A program made the position numbers and the translations under genes. This document shows positions 16,660-24,333 of a stretch of 27,814 bases of DNA, piece by piece (positions within the stretch are counted from its first letter, which is position 1; each line of letters opens with the position of its first letter). The notes under the pieces are model-generated. The model saw nothing but the letters and a program-made list of their open reading frames with translations. It searched no databases and was not told the origin of the DNA. This DNA comes from WHSW01 sp035296705 (lineage in GTDB: Bacteria > Actinomycetota > Thermoleophilia > Solirubrobacterales > 70-9). The DNA is taken from positions 1 to 27,814 of the forward strand of contig DATHAL010000058.1 of the NCBI GenBank assembly GCA_035296705.1, written 5' to 3'.

Positions 16660-17637
16660 TTACTTGAGCTTGAACGCCCGGATGCGATCCCTGTAGGCGC
16701 CCTTGTCGCGGGCGTAGACGCCATGGGCGAGCGCCTGGACGATCGCGAGAAGCGATGTGTTCGAGCGCGTGAACGACGGCGAGTTCGAGGAGTAGTAGAG
16801 CGTCAGGTCCGAGTGCTCGCCGATGTCCGAGAGCGTGGCGTCGGTGATCGCCATCGTCGAGGCGCCGCGGTGCTTAGCGAGCTTCATCGCCCGGACGACG
16901 ATCGGGTGCGCCCGGCCGGCCGAGAAGGCGATCACGAGCGCGTCGTCGTCGACCCGCGAGAGGCGCGTGATCGAGTCCTGGCGCGGGCTCGCGACGACCT
17001 CAGCGCGGATGTCGAGCAGCGCCAGGAGGTGGCGAAGGTAGCTCGCGAAGAAGGCGAGCTGGTCCATGCCGACGATCAGCACGCGGCTCGCTCCGCCGAG
17101 CGCGGTGACGCACGCCTCGACCTGCTCGCGCGTCAGGTTGCGGACCGTCTCCTCGATGTTCGAGTGGTCCGCCGCCAGCGAGGCCTCGAACTCGGAGTGG
17201 TCGAAGTCGAAGAGGGGTGCCGTCGAGGTGCCGTTCTCGGCGGGGCCCCTGCTGCGGTACTCCTCGATCGCCGCCTGCTGAAGCTCCGGGTAGCCCTCGA
17301 AGCCGAGCGCCTGCGAGAAGCGCACGACGGTCGAGGACGAGGTGCTGGCGCGGCGCGCGAGCTCCTCGGCGGTCTGGAAGGCGGCCTCGTCGAGATGGTC
17401 GACGATGTAGCGGGCCACGTCCTTCTGCGACCGCGAGAACTCGTCGAAGCGCTCGGTGATGTAGGTGGAGAGCGCCTTGCCGTTGGGCCGCGTCGCGGTG
17501 CGGCGGCCGGTGGGGTGCGAGGTTCGGGTCCGGCCGGCGGGGCGAGTCTTGGTGGCGGTCTTGGTCACGGCCGGTTGTTTCGCCTCGCCGTTCGCTTTTC
17601 CTTTTCGCCTGCAAGCCATGCGCCGCCCTGCAGGCAT
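16660..17637 (-). CDS. MurR/RpiR-family transcriptional regulator
   Basis: The 325-aa protein has a very basic Lys/Arg/Thr/Pro N-terminal tail (about 1-52). An RpiR helix-turn-helix domain follows (about 53-130; DVARYIVDHLDEAAFQTAEELARRASTSSSTVVRFSQALGF), then a SIS sugar-phosphate-binding domain (about 170-305; VLIVGMDQLAFFASYLRHLL, VIAFSAGR, ITDATLSDIGEHSDLTL). Family members regulate sugar or amino-sugar metabolism in response to phosphosugars. The neighbouring cell-wall hydrolase makes a wall-sugar signal conceivable, but that is only inference. ATG 17637 gives the longest form; ATG 17619 is an alternative. The previous gene ends 22 nt upstream, so they may be cotranscribed. The basic tail is unusual and may add non-specific DNA binding. 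Confidence 0.9.
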   Translation of the reverse strand: MPAGRRMACRRKGKANGEAKQPAVTKTATKTRPAGRTRTSHPTGRRTATRPNGKALSTYITERFDEFSRSQKDVARYIVDHLDEAAFQTAEELARRASTSSSTVVRFSQALGFEGYPELQQAAIEEYRSRGPAENGTSTAPLFDFDHSEFEASLAADHSNIEETVRNLTREQVEACVTALGGASRVLIVGMDQLAFFASYLRHLLALLDIRAEVVASPRQDSITRLSRVDDDALVIAFSAGRAHPIVVRAMKLAKHRGASTMAITDATLSDIGEHSDLTLYYSSNSPSFTRSNTSLLAIVQALAHGVYARDKGAYRDRIRAFKLK

Positions 17638-17659
17638 CTGATTGGATCGCGCGCCCCGC

Positions 17660-18619
17660 CTATTGGTAGAGCAAGAAGTCGGGCTCGGGCTCGAGCGCGA
17701 GCACCGCGGAGGGTTGCATCAGCGGGTCGTCTCGCTGGTAGAAGAGCGAGAACCCGTTGAACAACCTCGGCGTGCCGAGGGCGACATAACCGTTCGCCTT
17801 CGCGCGTGGCGAGCCGATCCCGTCGAAGTTGAGGAGCGGCTGCACGCCGAAGCGCGGCCTGACCCGCGCCCTGCCGCGGACGCTGGCGGGGCGGAACTGG
17901 TGGACGACGAGGAGCTTCGGCGGCAGGTCGCCATCGCGCACGGTCGCGGAGAGGATCCGGATCACCCGGTTGAGCTCGCGCGCGCCCACTGCCCCCTCGG
18001 TGCGACCCGGCACGCCGCGGCGTCCCACGTTCCACTCCGGATCCAGCGCCACGTCGACGTCGGGTTGCGCGACCCAGTCGCGAAGCGCCCGCACCTCGGA
18101 CTTGAAGGTCGAGCGTCCCGGCTGGATGTCGAGCATCAGCCGCGCGCCCGCGGCACGGGCAGCGCTCAGATACTCGGAGATGATCTCCGGGTCCTGACGG
18201 ACGCGGTACTTGCGGTCGGCTCCGGGTCCGGCGGTAGCGAGGACCGAGGCCAGGTCGAGTTCGAGGACGACCGGCCGCACGCCCAGCTGGTCATACGGCC
18301 TCGCCTGCGAGGTGAGCTTGCGCAGCGCCGCCTCCGGCGAGCGCATCCCGACCGCGGTCGCCGGCATCTGCGGCGAGCCGTAGAGCGAGACGACGCGGCT
18401 GCCCGGGAGCAGCGGGCCCGGGGCCGGCCCGCGCGCGGCGGGAGGCGCCGCCCGCGACCGCTCGCCGCCACGCTGTTCGAGGAACCGATCGGTCGCCCGC
18501 TTCACCGCGCCGACGCTTGGCGGCTCGGGCCTGCCCGCGGCACCCGCGCTCGCCGGCCCGGCCGCCAGCGCGACGAGGGCGGCCGCGAGGACAGCCCGCG
18601 AGAGGCTTCGGGTACCCAC
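17660..18619 (-). CDS. Secreted TIM-barrel-like protein of unknown function
   Basis: The 319-aa product begins with a typical export signal (basic residues, then RAVLAAALVALAAGPASAG). A Pro/Ala/Arg-rich linker to about residue 70 follows, and then a domain starting VVSLYGSPQMPATAVG. Alternating beta/alpha segments with acidic ends (VVLELDLA, ARLMLDIQPGRSTF, VDVALDPEWNV, LLVVHQF, NFDGIGSP) resemble a TIM barrel, with Asp/Glu residues at strand ends as in glycosidase-like folds. I cannot assign a substrate. A GTG start is used because it opens the signal peptide. It is 22 nt before the RpiR gene and ends a run of minus-strand genes. A lipobox is absent. Confidence 0.75.
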   Translation of the reverse strand: MGTRSLSRAVLAAALVALAAGPASAGAAGRPEPPSVGAVKRATDRFLEQRGGERSRAAPPAARGPAPGPLLPGSRVVSLYGSPQMPATAVGMRSPEAALRKLTSQARPYDQLGVRPVVLELDLASVLATAGPGADRKYRVRQDPEIISEYLSAARAAGARLMLDIQPGRSTFKSEVRALRDWVAQPDVDVALDPEWNVGRRGVPGRTEGAVGARELNRVIRILSATVRDGDLPPKLLVVHQFRPASVRGRARVRPRFGVQPLLNFDGIGSPRAKANGYVALGTPRLFNGFSLFYQRDDPLMQPSAVLALEPEPDFLLYQ

Positions 18620-18661
18620 GCTCCGTAAACAGGGTAAGCGGCGGTTCGGAGCGCAGACGCC

Positions 18662-20233
18662 TCAGACGGCGTCGACCGAGCGCGCCCGATCGCGCAGCAC
18701 TCGCCGCAGGATCTTCCCCGACGGCGACTTCGGGATCTCGTCGGTGAGCTCGACGAGCCGGATCCGCTTCTGCGGCGAGACTCGCTGGGCGACCCACTCG
18801 ATCAGCTCGTCCGGGTCGAGCCCCTCGCCCGCGGGGACGACGAACGCCTTTGGCAGCTCCCCGGCCTCGTCGTCGGGGACGCCGACGACCGCGACGTCGG
18901 TCACCGCCGGGTGGGTAATGATCAGCGCCTCGAGCTCGGCGGGCGCAACCTGGAAGCCCTTGTACTTGATCAGCTCCTTGAGCCGGTCGACGATCTCGAA
19001 GAAGCCTTCCTCGTCGACAACGGCGACGTCGCCGGTGTGCAGCCACCCGTCGGCGTCGATCGTCTCCGCGGTCGCGTCCGGGTTGTCGAGGTAGCCGCGC
19101 ATGATCTGCGGTCCGCGCATCCAGAGCTCGCCGCGCTCGCCCGCTTCGAGATCCTCGCCCGTCTCCGGGTCGACGACCCTGCACTCGGTGCTCGGCAACG
19201 GCAGCCCGATCGAGCCGGGCTTGTTCTCGCCGCTCGGGCGGATCGTGTGCGTGACCGGGCTCGTCTCGGTGAGCCCGTAGCCCTGGATCACCTTGCAGCC
19301 GATCCGCTCGCTGACCTGCTGGGCGATGTCACCGCCGAGCGGCGCCGCGCCGGACATCACGGTCCGCACCGTGCTCAGGTCGCGCCCCTCGAGCGCGGGG
19401 TGCTTCGCGAGGGCCAGCGCAATCGGCGGGACGACGTACGTCCGTGTGACGCCGTGGCGCTCGATCAGCTCCAGGAACTGGTCCAGGTCGAAGCGCGGCA
19501 TCGTCACGATCGTCGCCCCTGCCCACAGGCCCTGGTTCATGATCACGGTCATCCCGTAGATGTGGAAGAAGGGCAGGACGCCGATCAGCGTGTCCTCGGG
19601 CTCGATCGGGAACGCCTCCTGGACCTGGAGGAGGTTGGCGACCAGGTTGCGGTGCGTGAGCATGACGCCCTTCGGCAGCCCGGTCGTCCCGCTCGAGAAC
19701 GGGAGCACGGCGATGTCGGCCTCCGGGTCGACCTCGACGTCGGGCGCCGCCGCCGGGTCCCCCAGCAGCTCCGTGACCGGGCGGGCGCCGGCGGCCTCGC
19801 CAAGGACGTAGAGCCGATCGGCGATGCCCGCCCGCTCGGCCGCCTCGCGCGCCGCCTCCAGGAAGGGGACCACGGTCAGCAGGAGCCGGGCGCCGGAGTG
19901 CTCGAGCTGCTGGGCGAGCTCGTTCGCGGTGTAGAGGGGGTTGACCGTCGTGCACTTGCCGCCGGCCCGCACGGCGCCGTGGAAGGCGACCGCATACTCG
20001 GGCACGTTCGGCATGTAGAGCGCCAAGACGTCGCCGTGGGAGAAACCTCGGGCAGCGAGCCCGGCGGCGAAGGCGCGGACCGCGTCACGTAGCTCGCCGT
20101 AGGTGAGCGTCCGGCCGCTCGGGCCGTCGATCAGCGCCGGCTTGTCCGCCCGCGAGTCGGCGTCCGCGAGTACGAACGACGCGATGTCCGTGCTCGGGAC
20201 CTCCACATCTGGCTCGGGTGCACGGTGGATCAT
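18662..20233 (-). CDS. Acyl-CoA / 4-coumarate-CoA ligase-like enzyme
   Basis: The 523-aa enzyme belongs to the ANL (AMP-binding) superfamily, which activates carboxylic acids via acyl-adenylates to CoA thioesters. It contains the P-loop-like SSGTTGLPKGVMLTHRNL, the A5 motif GYGLTETSP, GELWMRGP and WLHTGDVA, the hinge DRLKELIKYKGFQVAP and the C-terminal catalytic lysine in PKSPSGKILRR. Overall it is closest to plant-type 4-coumarate ligases and their bacterial relatives, which may accept fatty or aromatic acids. ATG 20233 (MIHRAPEPDVEVPS) is preceded by GGAGAG. The frame continues to 20323, but that N-terminus is not conserved-looking and would run into the divergent promoter. Substrate not predictable. 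Confidence 0.92.
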   Translation of the reverse strand: MIHRAPEPDVEVPSTDIASFVLADADSRADKPALIDGPSGRTLTYGELRDAVRAFAAGLAARGFSHGDVLALYMPNVPEYAVAFHGAVRAGGKCTTVNPLYTANELAQQLEHSGARLLLTVVPFLEAAREAAERAGIADRLYVLGEAAGARPVTELLGDPAAAPDVEVDPEADIAVLPFSSGTTGLPKGVMLTHRNLVANLLQVQEAFPIEPEDTLIGVLPFFHIYGMTVIMNQGLWAGATIVTMPRFDLDQFLELIERHGVTRTYVVPPIALALAKHPALEGRDLSTVRTVMSGAAPLGGDIAQQVSERIGCKVIQGYGLTETSPVTHTIRPSGENKPGSIGLPLPSTECRVVDPETGEDLEAGERGELWMRGPQIMRGYLDNPDATAETIDADGWLHTGDVAVVDEEGFFEIVDRLKELIKYKGFQVAPAELEALIITHPAVTDVAVVGVPDDEAGELPKAFVVPAGEGLDPDELIEWVAQRVSPQKRIRLVELTDEIPKSPSGKILRRVLRDRARSVDAV

Positions 20234-20312
20234 CTCTCCGCGCGGCAGTATCTCGATTTTGAGGCCGATGTGGCGCCGGCAGTGCGATCGCGTCCGGGCC
20301 TCCGGCGGGCGC

Positions 20313-20318
20313 AATACT
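20313..20318 (+). promoter_or_regulatory. Probable -10 element of the F420-type reductase gene
   Basis: AATACT lies 8 nt before ATG 20327, in the divergent gap with the CoA ligase, and no Shine-Dalgarno is visible. This suggests a leaderless message. Confidence 0.4.
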
Positions 20319-20326
20319 CCCACGGG

Positions 20327-20800
20327 ATGACCGACGAGCGCTACGTCAAACCCGGTTGGTTCACGATCAACATCTTCAACCGCGCCGTCGCCGGCCTAAC
20401 GCGTCTCGGCGTCAGCTTCTGGGGTTCCCGGGTGCTCGAGGTGCGCGGCAGGAGCTCCGGCGAGTGGCGCACGACGCCGGTCAACCTCCTCACCTACGAG
20501 GGCAACCGGTACCTGGTCGCGCCACGCGGACACACGCAGTGGGTCAAGAACCTGCGCGCGAGCGGCGGCGGCCGGCTCCGGCATGGCAAGCGCATCGAGG
20601 AGTTCCGGGCGAGCGAGCTGCGCGATGTCGACAAGCCGCCCCTCCTGCGCGCCTACCTGAAGCGCTGGAAGGCGGAGGTCGGCGTCTTCTTCGAGGGCGT
20701 CGGAGCGGACGCGAGCGAGGAGGAGCTGCTCGCCGCTGCGCCCCGCCACCCCGTGTTCCTGATCCAGTCGGACGAGCGAGCCGCAGCGGCGGCCGGATAG
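20327..20800 (+). CDS. Deazaflavin (F420)-dependent nitroreductase-family protein
   Basis: The 157-aa protein matches the Ddn/FDR split-barrel family, which uses reduced coenzyme F420 (some members use heme or flavins). Seen motifs are GRSSGEWRTTPVNLLTYEGNRYLVAPRGHTQWVKNLRASG, with the conserved Trp-x-x-Asn-Leu, and a C-terminal HPVFLIQ strand. In actinobacteria the family reduces enones, nitro-compounds and quinones. ATG 20327 starts the conserved N-terminal helix. The long upstream frame from 20225 overlaps the CoA ligase start region and is rejected. It is divergent from the ligase and 67 nt before mmpL, which has its own promoter. Confidence 0.88.
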   Translation: MTDERYVKPGWFTINIFNRAVAGLTRLGVSFWGSRVLEVRGRSSGEWRTTPVNLLTYEGNRYLVAPRGHTQWVKNLRASGGGRLRHGKRIEEFRASELRDVDKPPLLRAYLKRWKAEVGVFFEGVGADASEEELLAAAPRHPVFLIQSDERAAAAAG

Positions 20801-20852
20801 CCGTACCGGTCGCTTCCGGCTAACCGGCTGGCGCCGCTTCGGCGACGGCGGC

Positions 20853-20858
20853 TACGGT
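20853..20858 (+). promoter_or_regulatory. Probable -10 element of the MMPL gene (leaderless)
   Basis: TACGGT (TANNNT) ends 9 nt before ATG 20868 and no ribosome binding site intervenes. Confidence 0.4.
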
Positions 20859-20867
20859 GCCCCGGAC

Positions 20868-23039
20868 ATGAGAGCTCTGGCGTCGTTCGTCACATCCCGA
20901 CGGGGGAAGTGGGTGGTCCTCGGATCGTGGATCGCGGTCTTCGTCGTGCTGATGCCGCTCGGCTCGAAGCTCTCCGACGAGACGCGCGACGACACGACCT
21001 CGTACCTCCCGGCCAGCGCCGAGTCGACTGACGTCGTCCACAAGCTCGACTCGGACTTCGCGAGCGGCGAGACGCTGACGAGCACGATCGTCTACCAGCG
21101 CGACAGCGGTCTCACCGCCGCGGACAGGCGCAAGGTCGCCGAGGATGCAAAAGCGCTCGAGGCGCTGTCCGACGACGAGCTGCCGCTGACCGTCCCGCCC
21201 GCCGTGCCGTTCGCGCCCGGCTCGCCAAGCGGCCTCGTCTCCTCGGACGGCACGCTCGCGTACACGGTGCTCACGACCCCGAGCCAGTACGACGACGAGG
21301 CCGACTGGGGCAAGGCCGTGCGCGACACCACCGGCAACGACGCCGACGGGATGCAGATCCTGCTCAGTGGCGAGCTCGGCTTCGCGGCCGACTCCGAAGA
21401 GGTGTTCGGCGAGCTCGACACGAAGCTCCTGCTCGCCACGGTGCTGCTCGTCCTCGTTCTGCTCGGCTCGATCTACCGCTCGGTGCTCGTCGCGCTGACG
21501 CCACTCGTCGTCGTCTTCTTCGCGTACACCGCGGCGACTGCGTTCGTCTACCTGTACGCGAAGTCAGGCGCGACCGTGTCCTCGAACGGGACCACGATCC
21601 TCGTCGTCCTGATGTTTGGCGTGGGGACCGACTACTGCCTCCTGCTGGTCTCGCGCTATCGCGAGGAGCTGCAGAGAATCGAGGACAAGCACGAGGCGAT
21701 GGCGCGAGCCGTGCGCCGCACAGGCCCGACGATCCTCGCGAGTGGGCTGACGGTGTCGCTTGCGATGCTCACGCTGACACTTGCGGACGCGCGCCTCACG
21801 TCGACCCTCGGCCCGGTGGCGGCGATCGGCGTCGCCTCCGGCATGGTCGCCGGGCTCACCCTGCTCCCCGCGCTCCTCACGATCTTCGGGCGGCGCGGCT
21901 TTTGGCCGCGGGCGAGCACCGTCGCCTACGACCCCGACCACGTCACCACGATGCGCCAGGGCGTCTGGCGACGTATCGGCGACCGGGTGCTCCAGCATCC
22001 CGGGCCTGCGTTGGCGATCACGCTCACCGCCTTCGTCGCGGGCGCCGCCGGGCTCGTCGCCTACAAGGTCGACTATTCGACGACGAGTTTCTTCAAGAAG
22101 TCGGTGGAGGCCGTGGAGGGCTTCCAGCTGATGGAGGAGGCCTTCCCGGCCGGGGTACTCGCGCCGACAACGATCCTCGTCGAGCGCGACGACGGGCCGG
22201 TCACCAAGGGGGACCTCACGCAGGCCGCTCAAGCGGCTGCCGGCGTCGACGGCGTCGCCAGCGCCGCGCCGACCGGCGAGATCTCCGAGAACAAGCAGGC
22301 CGGAACGGTGGACGTGATCCTCCAGGGCGACCCGTACACGAAGAGCGGCCTCGAGGTCGTGCCTGGCATCCGCGCGGCGGTCTCGGACCTCGGACCGGGC
22401 CTGACGGCGTTCGTCGGGGGCGGCTCGGCGACCCAGTACGACTTCGATCAGGCGATCGAGAGCGACCTCGAGCTGATCGCGCCGATCGCGCTGCTCGTGA
22501 TCGCCGTGATCCTGGCGATCCTGCTGCGCGCGCTCGTCGCGCCGCTCGTCCTGATCGCGAGCGTCATCGTCTCCTTCCTCTGCACGCTCGGGATCTCGGT
22601 GCTGTTCATCCGCTTCGTGGTCGGTGATGCCGGCTTCGACGCATCGATCCCGACATTCGCCTTCATCTTCCTCGTCGCGCTCGGGATCGACTACACGATC
22701 TTCCTCATGGCGCGGGTTCGCGAGGAGGCGCGCCGCTATGGCACACGCGAAGGAATGCTGCGCGCGATCGCCGTGACCGGCCCGGTGATCACCTCGGCGG
22801 GCATCATCCTCGCCGGCACCTTCTCGGTCCTGATGACGCTACCGGTCACCTACACGTTCGACCTGGGATTCATGGTCGCGCTCGGGATTCTGCTCGACAC
22901 CTTCATCGTCCGCACGATCATGGTGCCGGCCGCGGTCGAGTTGCTCGGCGACCGGATTTGGTGGCCCTCAACGGCCCGCGGCGACGCGGTGCTGCACGAG
23001 GACACCGGCGAGCACGCGGTCGCCGAGGCCAGGCCCTGA
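20868..23039 (+). CDS. MMPL/RND-family membrane transporter
   Basis: The 723-aa protein has the MMPL architecture of two repeats. Each has one N-terminal TM (about 14-32 and 380-398), an extracytoplasmic domain and a block of five TMs. The proton-relay acidic residues are in GVGTDYCLLLVSRYREE (D255) and LGIDYTIFLMARVREEA (D608), the expected positions in both halves. MMPL proteins of actinobacteria export lipids, glycolipids or siderophores; at this length it is a small member without large insertions. The adjacent CoA ligase and reductase might make a lipid substrate, but this is inference. The end is followed by strong hairpins and then a decayed region. Confidence 0.93.
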   Translation: MRALASFVTSRRGKWVVLGSWIAVFVVLMPLGSKLSDETRDDTTSYLPASAESTDVVHKLDSDFASGETLTSTIVYQRDSGLTAADRRKVAEDAKALEALSDDELPLTVPPAVPFAPGSPSGLVSSDGTLAYTVLTTPSQYDDEADWGKAVRDTTGNDADGMQILLSGELGFAADSEEVFGELDTKLLLATVLLVLVLLGSIYRSVLVALTPLVVVFFAYTAATAFVYLYAKSGATVSSNGTTILVVLMFGVGTDYCLLLVSRYREELQRIEDKHEAMARAVRRTGPTILASGLTVSLAMLTLTLADARLTSTLGPVAAIGVASGMVAGLTLLPALLTIFGRRGFWPRASTVAYDPDHVTTMRQGVWRRIGDRVLQHPGPALAITLTAFVAGAAGLVAYKVDYSTTSFFKKSVEAVEGFQLMEEAFPAGVLAPTTILVERDDGPVTKGDLTQAAQAAAGVDGVASAAPTGEISENKQAGTVDVILQGDPYTKSGLEVVPGIRAAVSDLGPGLTAFVGGGSATQYDFDQAIESDLELIAPIALLVIAVILAILLRALVAPLVLIASVIVSFLCTLGISVLFIRFVVGDAGFDASIPTFAFIFLVALGIDYTIFLMARVREEARRYGTREGMLRAIAVTGPVITSAGIILAGTFSVLMTLPVTYTFDLGFMVALGILLDTFIVRTIMVPAAVELLGDRIWWPSTARGDAVLHEDTGEHAVAEARP

Positions 23040-23235
23040 CTAGCCGGTAGGCGCGGGAGCGCCCAGCGCCTCGAGCAGTGCGGCTCCCGGCAGCTCCCAT
23101 GGGCTGCCGGTCGTGCGGGCTTCGCCGCAGCGGCCCCGCGGTGACGGACGTGTTGCCGAGCGCCGCGATCTCGACTCCGGACCGCGGCGCGTATAGGAGA
23201 AACGCGTGGCGCGAAACCCTAGCCACCGAGTGCGG
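23040..23235 (-). pseudogene. Decayed C-terminal fragment, serine beta-lactamase-like
   Basis: Conceptual translation of the minus strand gives protein-like pieces in alternating frames. GFRA in one frame is followed, after a frameshift, by YAPRSGVEIAALGNTSVTAGPL, then back in the first frame by GSPWELPGAALLEALGAPAP before a TAG at 23040. The YxPxxGVxIAALGNT pattern resembles the C-terminal strands of class C beta-lactamase/DD-peptidase-like hydrolases. At least two frame changes and no start make it a remnant. The family call is tentative. Confidence 0.35.
23087..23110 (+). terminator. Hairpin downstream of the MMPL gene
   Basis: Arms CCGGCAGC and GCTGCCGG form an 8-pair stem with an 8-base loop, 48 nt after the stop. 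A smaller hairpin (GGCGC/GCGCC) precedes it. There is no T-run, so it is terminator-like only. Confidence 0.5.
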
Positions 23236-23413
23236 CGGCTTCCCGGCCTGGCCGCTAGAACGTCTCGAAGTTGTGGACATCGAAGACGTTCGGCTGGCCG
23301 GTGAGCGGGATGCCCGCGTCCTCCAACCGCGGCCTCATGCGAGGCGTCCTCGTGAGCTAGCGCGAACCTATCCCGACTATGCACCCGAGCAAGCGCTCAG
23401 CGACTCCGGGGCC
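23111..23413. other. Gene-poor stretch before the accessory region
   Basis: This is the centre of the 463-base gap between mmpL and the next intact gene. Besides the decayed fragments described separately, I see no intact gene, tRNA or insertion-sequence ends here. Confidence 0.45.
23255..23338 (-). pseudogene. Possible C-terminal remnant of a second gene
   Basis: A 27-codon minus-strand frame ends ...PNVFDVHNFETF with TAG at 23255, and an in-frame stop lies a few codons upstream of the only ATG. The sequence looks like a genuine protein C-terminus but is far too short for a gene. No ribosome binding site is seen. Family not recognised. Confidence 0.25.
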
Positions 23414-23439
23414 GGTTTTGTTAGCGATTGCTAAGGGTA
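23414..23439 (+). promoter_or_regulatory. SigB/SigF-type stress promoter
   Basis: GGTTT (23414-23418), a 16-nt spacer and GGGTA (23435-23439) match the mycobacterial SigF consensus (GGTTT-N15-17-GGGTA) exactly and resemble Bacillus SigB sites. The spacer contains a small dyad (TTAGC/GCTAA). It predicts a leader of about 55 nt for the 267-aa gene. Confidence 0.6.
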
Positions 23440-23468
23440 GGGTGGCCGCGTAGTCGCAGGGGGGCAAC

Positions 23469-23486
23469 TACTCCGTGTACGGAGTA
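23469..23486 (+). promoter_or_regulatory. Perfect 8-2-8 dyad in the leader of the two-gene unit
   Basis: Arms TACTCCGT and ACGGAGTA are separated by GT. It lies between the predicted transcription start and the ATG at 23503. As DNA it could be an operator; as RNA it folds to a 7-pair stem with a UGUA loop just before the ribosome binding site. Confidence 0.45.
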
Positions 23487-23502
23487 CGAAAGGCGGAAGT
23501 CC

Positions 23503-24306
23503 ATGGATGCATCCAGAAGCAGCCTCACGTCTGAGGACCTGGTACGCGAGGGAGGAGAGCTTCTTCCTGACAAGGAGGTTCTTTCCGTCCTCGACCTCTT
23601 CGTCAACATCGACCTTGCGCTCGATCTGGCGGCGCCGATCGACCTCGCGGTCGCGGCGAACGCCAATGTCGCGGCGCCGATCGACGCTGCGGCGGCAGCC
23701 AACGTCCTGTCCTTCGGGTCGACCGCGGCCGCGCTCGCCGATCAAGGCGTGTTGATCGACCAGCACATCTCCGGTGACGCGATCGCTACGGCGCCTCAGG
23801 ACGCGTCGATCGATCAGAGCAATGACGTGGTCGACGGCGGCACGACGGGCACGACCGGCGATGCGGGCGCACCGGTGGCGGGCGGCACCACCGACACCGG
23901 CGCAGGCGGCACGATGGCGGCCGACGGCGGCACGCTCGTCGACGGTGGCATGACGGCGGCCGACGGCGGCACGCTCGTCGACGACGGAACCGGCACGGTC
24001 GACGACACGGTTGGCACCGTCGACGACACGGTCGGCACGATTGCCGATACGGGTCTACTCGACGGCCCGCTGCTCAACGTCAACGTCGACGCCTCGATCG
24101 ACGCCGATCTGGCGGCGCCGGTGGCCGGAGCGGTCGCTGCGAATGCGAACGTCGCGGCTCCGATCGATGCCGCGGTGGCCGCGAACGTCGCGTCGTTCGA
24201 CTCACAGGCCACGGCAATCGCCGATCAGGACGCGATCATCAATCAGAGCCTCGACGACGTGACCGCGTCGGCCACGGCCGATCAAACCGCCGACATCACG
24301 CAGTAA
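23503..24306 (+). CDS. Ala/Asp-rich protein with internal duplication (candidate substrate of the M50 partner)
   Basis: This 267-aa acidic protein has no recognised catalytic domain, no signal peptide and no membrane segment. Residues 1-35 (SEDLVREGGELLPDKEVLS) look leader-like and contain a Gly-Gly at 17-18. A segment at 36-106 is repeated at 198-267; both contain VAANANVAAPIDAA and then Ser/Asp/Gln-rich sequence (ADQ..I..Q). The copies are joined by a Gly/Thr/Asp linker with tandem repeats (AADGGTLVD twice, VDDTVGT twice). The ATG at 23503 follows an AAAGGCGG-like site; an upstream in-frame extension to 23428 overlaps the promoter and is rejected. It is 27 nt before the M50 gene, so they form one operon. 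I recall similar unannotated Ala-rich proteins beside such proteases in actinobacteria, but no described function. Confidence 0.8.
   Translation: MDASRSSLTSEDLVREGGELLPDKEVLSVLDLFVNIDLALDLAAPIDLAVAANANVAAPIDAAAAANVLSFGSTAAALADQGVLIDQHISGDAIATAPQDASIDQSNDVVDGGTTGTTGDAGAPVAGGTTDTGAGGTMAADGGTLVDGGMTAADGGTLVDDGTGTVDDTVGTVDDTVGTIADTGLLDGPLLNVNVDASIDADLAAPVAGAVAANANVAAPIDAAVAANVASFDSQATAIADQDAIINQSLDDVTASATADQTADITQ
23917..24039 (+). repeat. Short tandem repeats in the linker of the 267-aa protein
   Basis: An identical 28-base unit occurs at 23917-23944 and 23956-23983 (39-nt period, 13 residues). Two 21-base units encoding VDDTVGT occupy 23998-24018 and 24019-24039. All preserve the reading frame. 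Confidence 0.75.
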
Positions 24307-24333
24307 CCCTCGCCACCCCACGAGGTAGCGCTG

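Noticed and set aside
23503..24306. Secreted or lipoprotein interpretation of the 267-aa protein
   Set aside because: No hydrophobic signal segment and no lipobox at the N-terminus.
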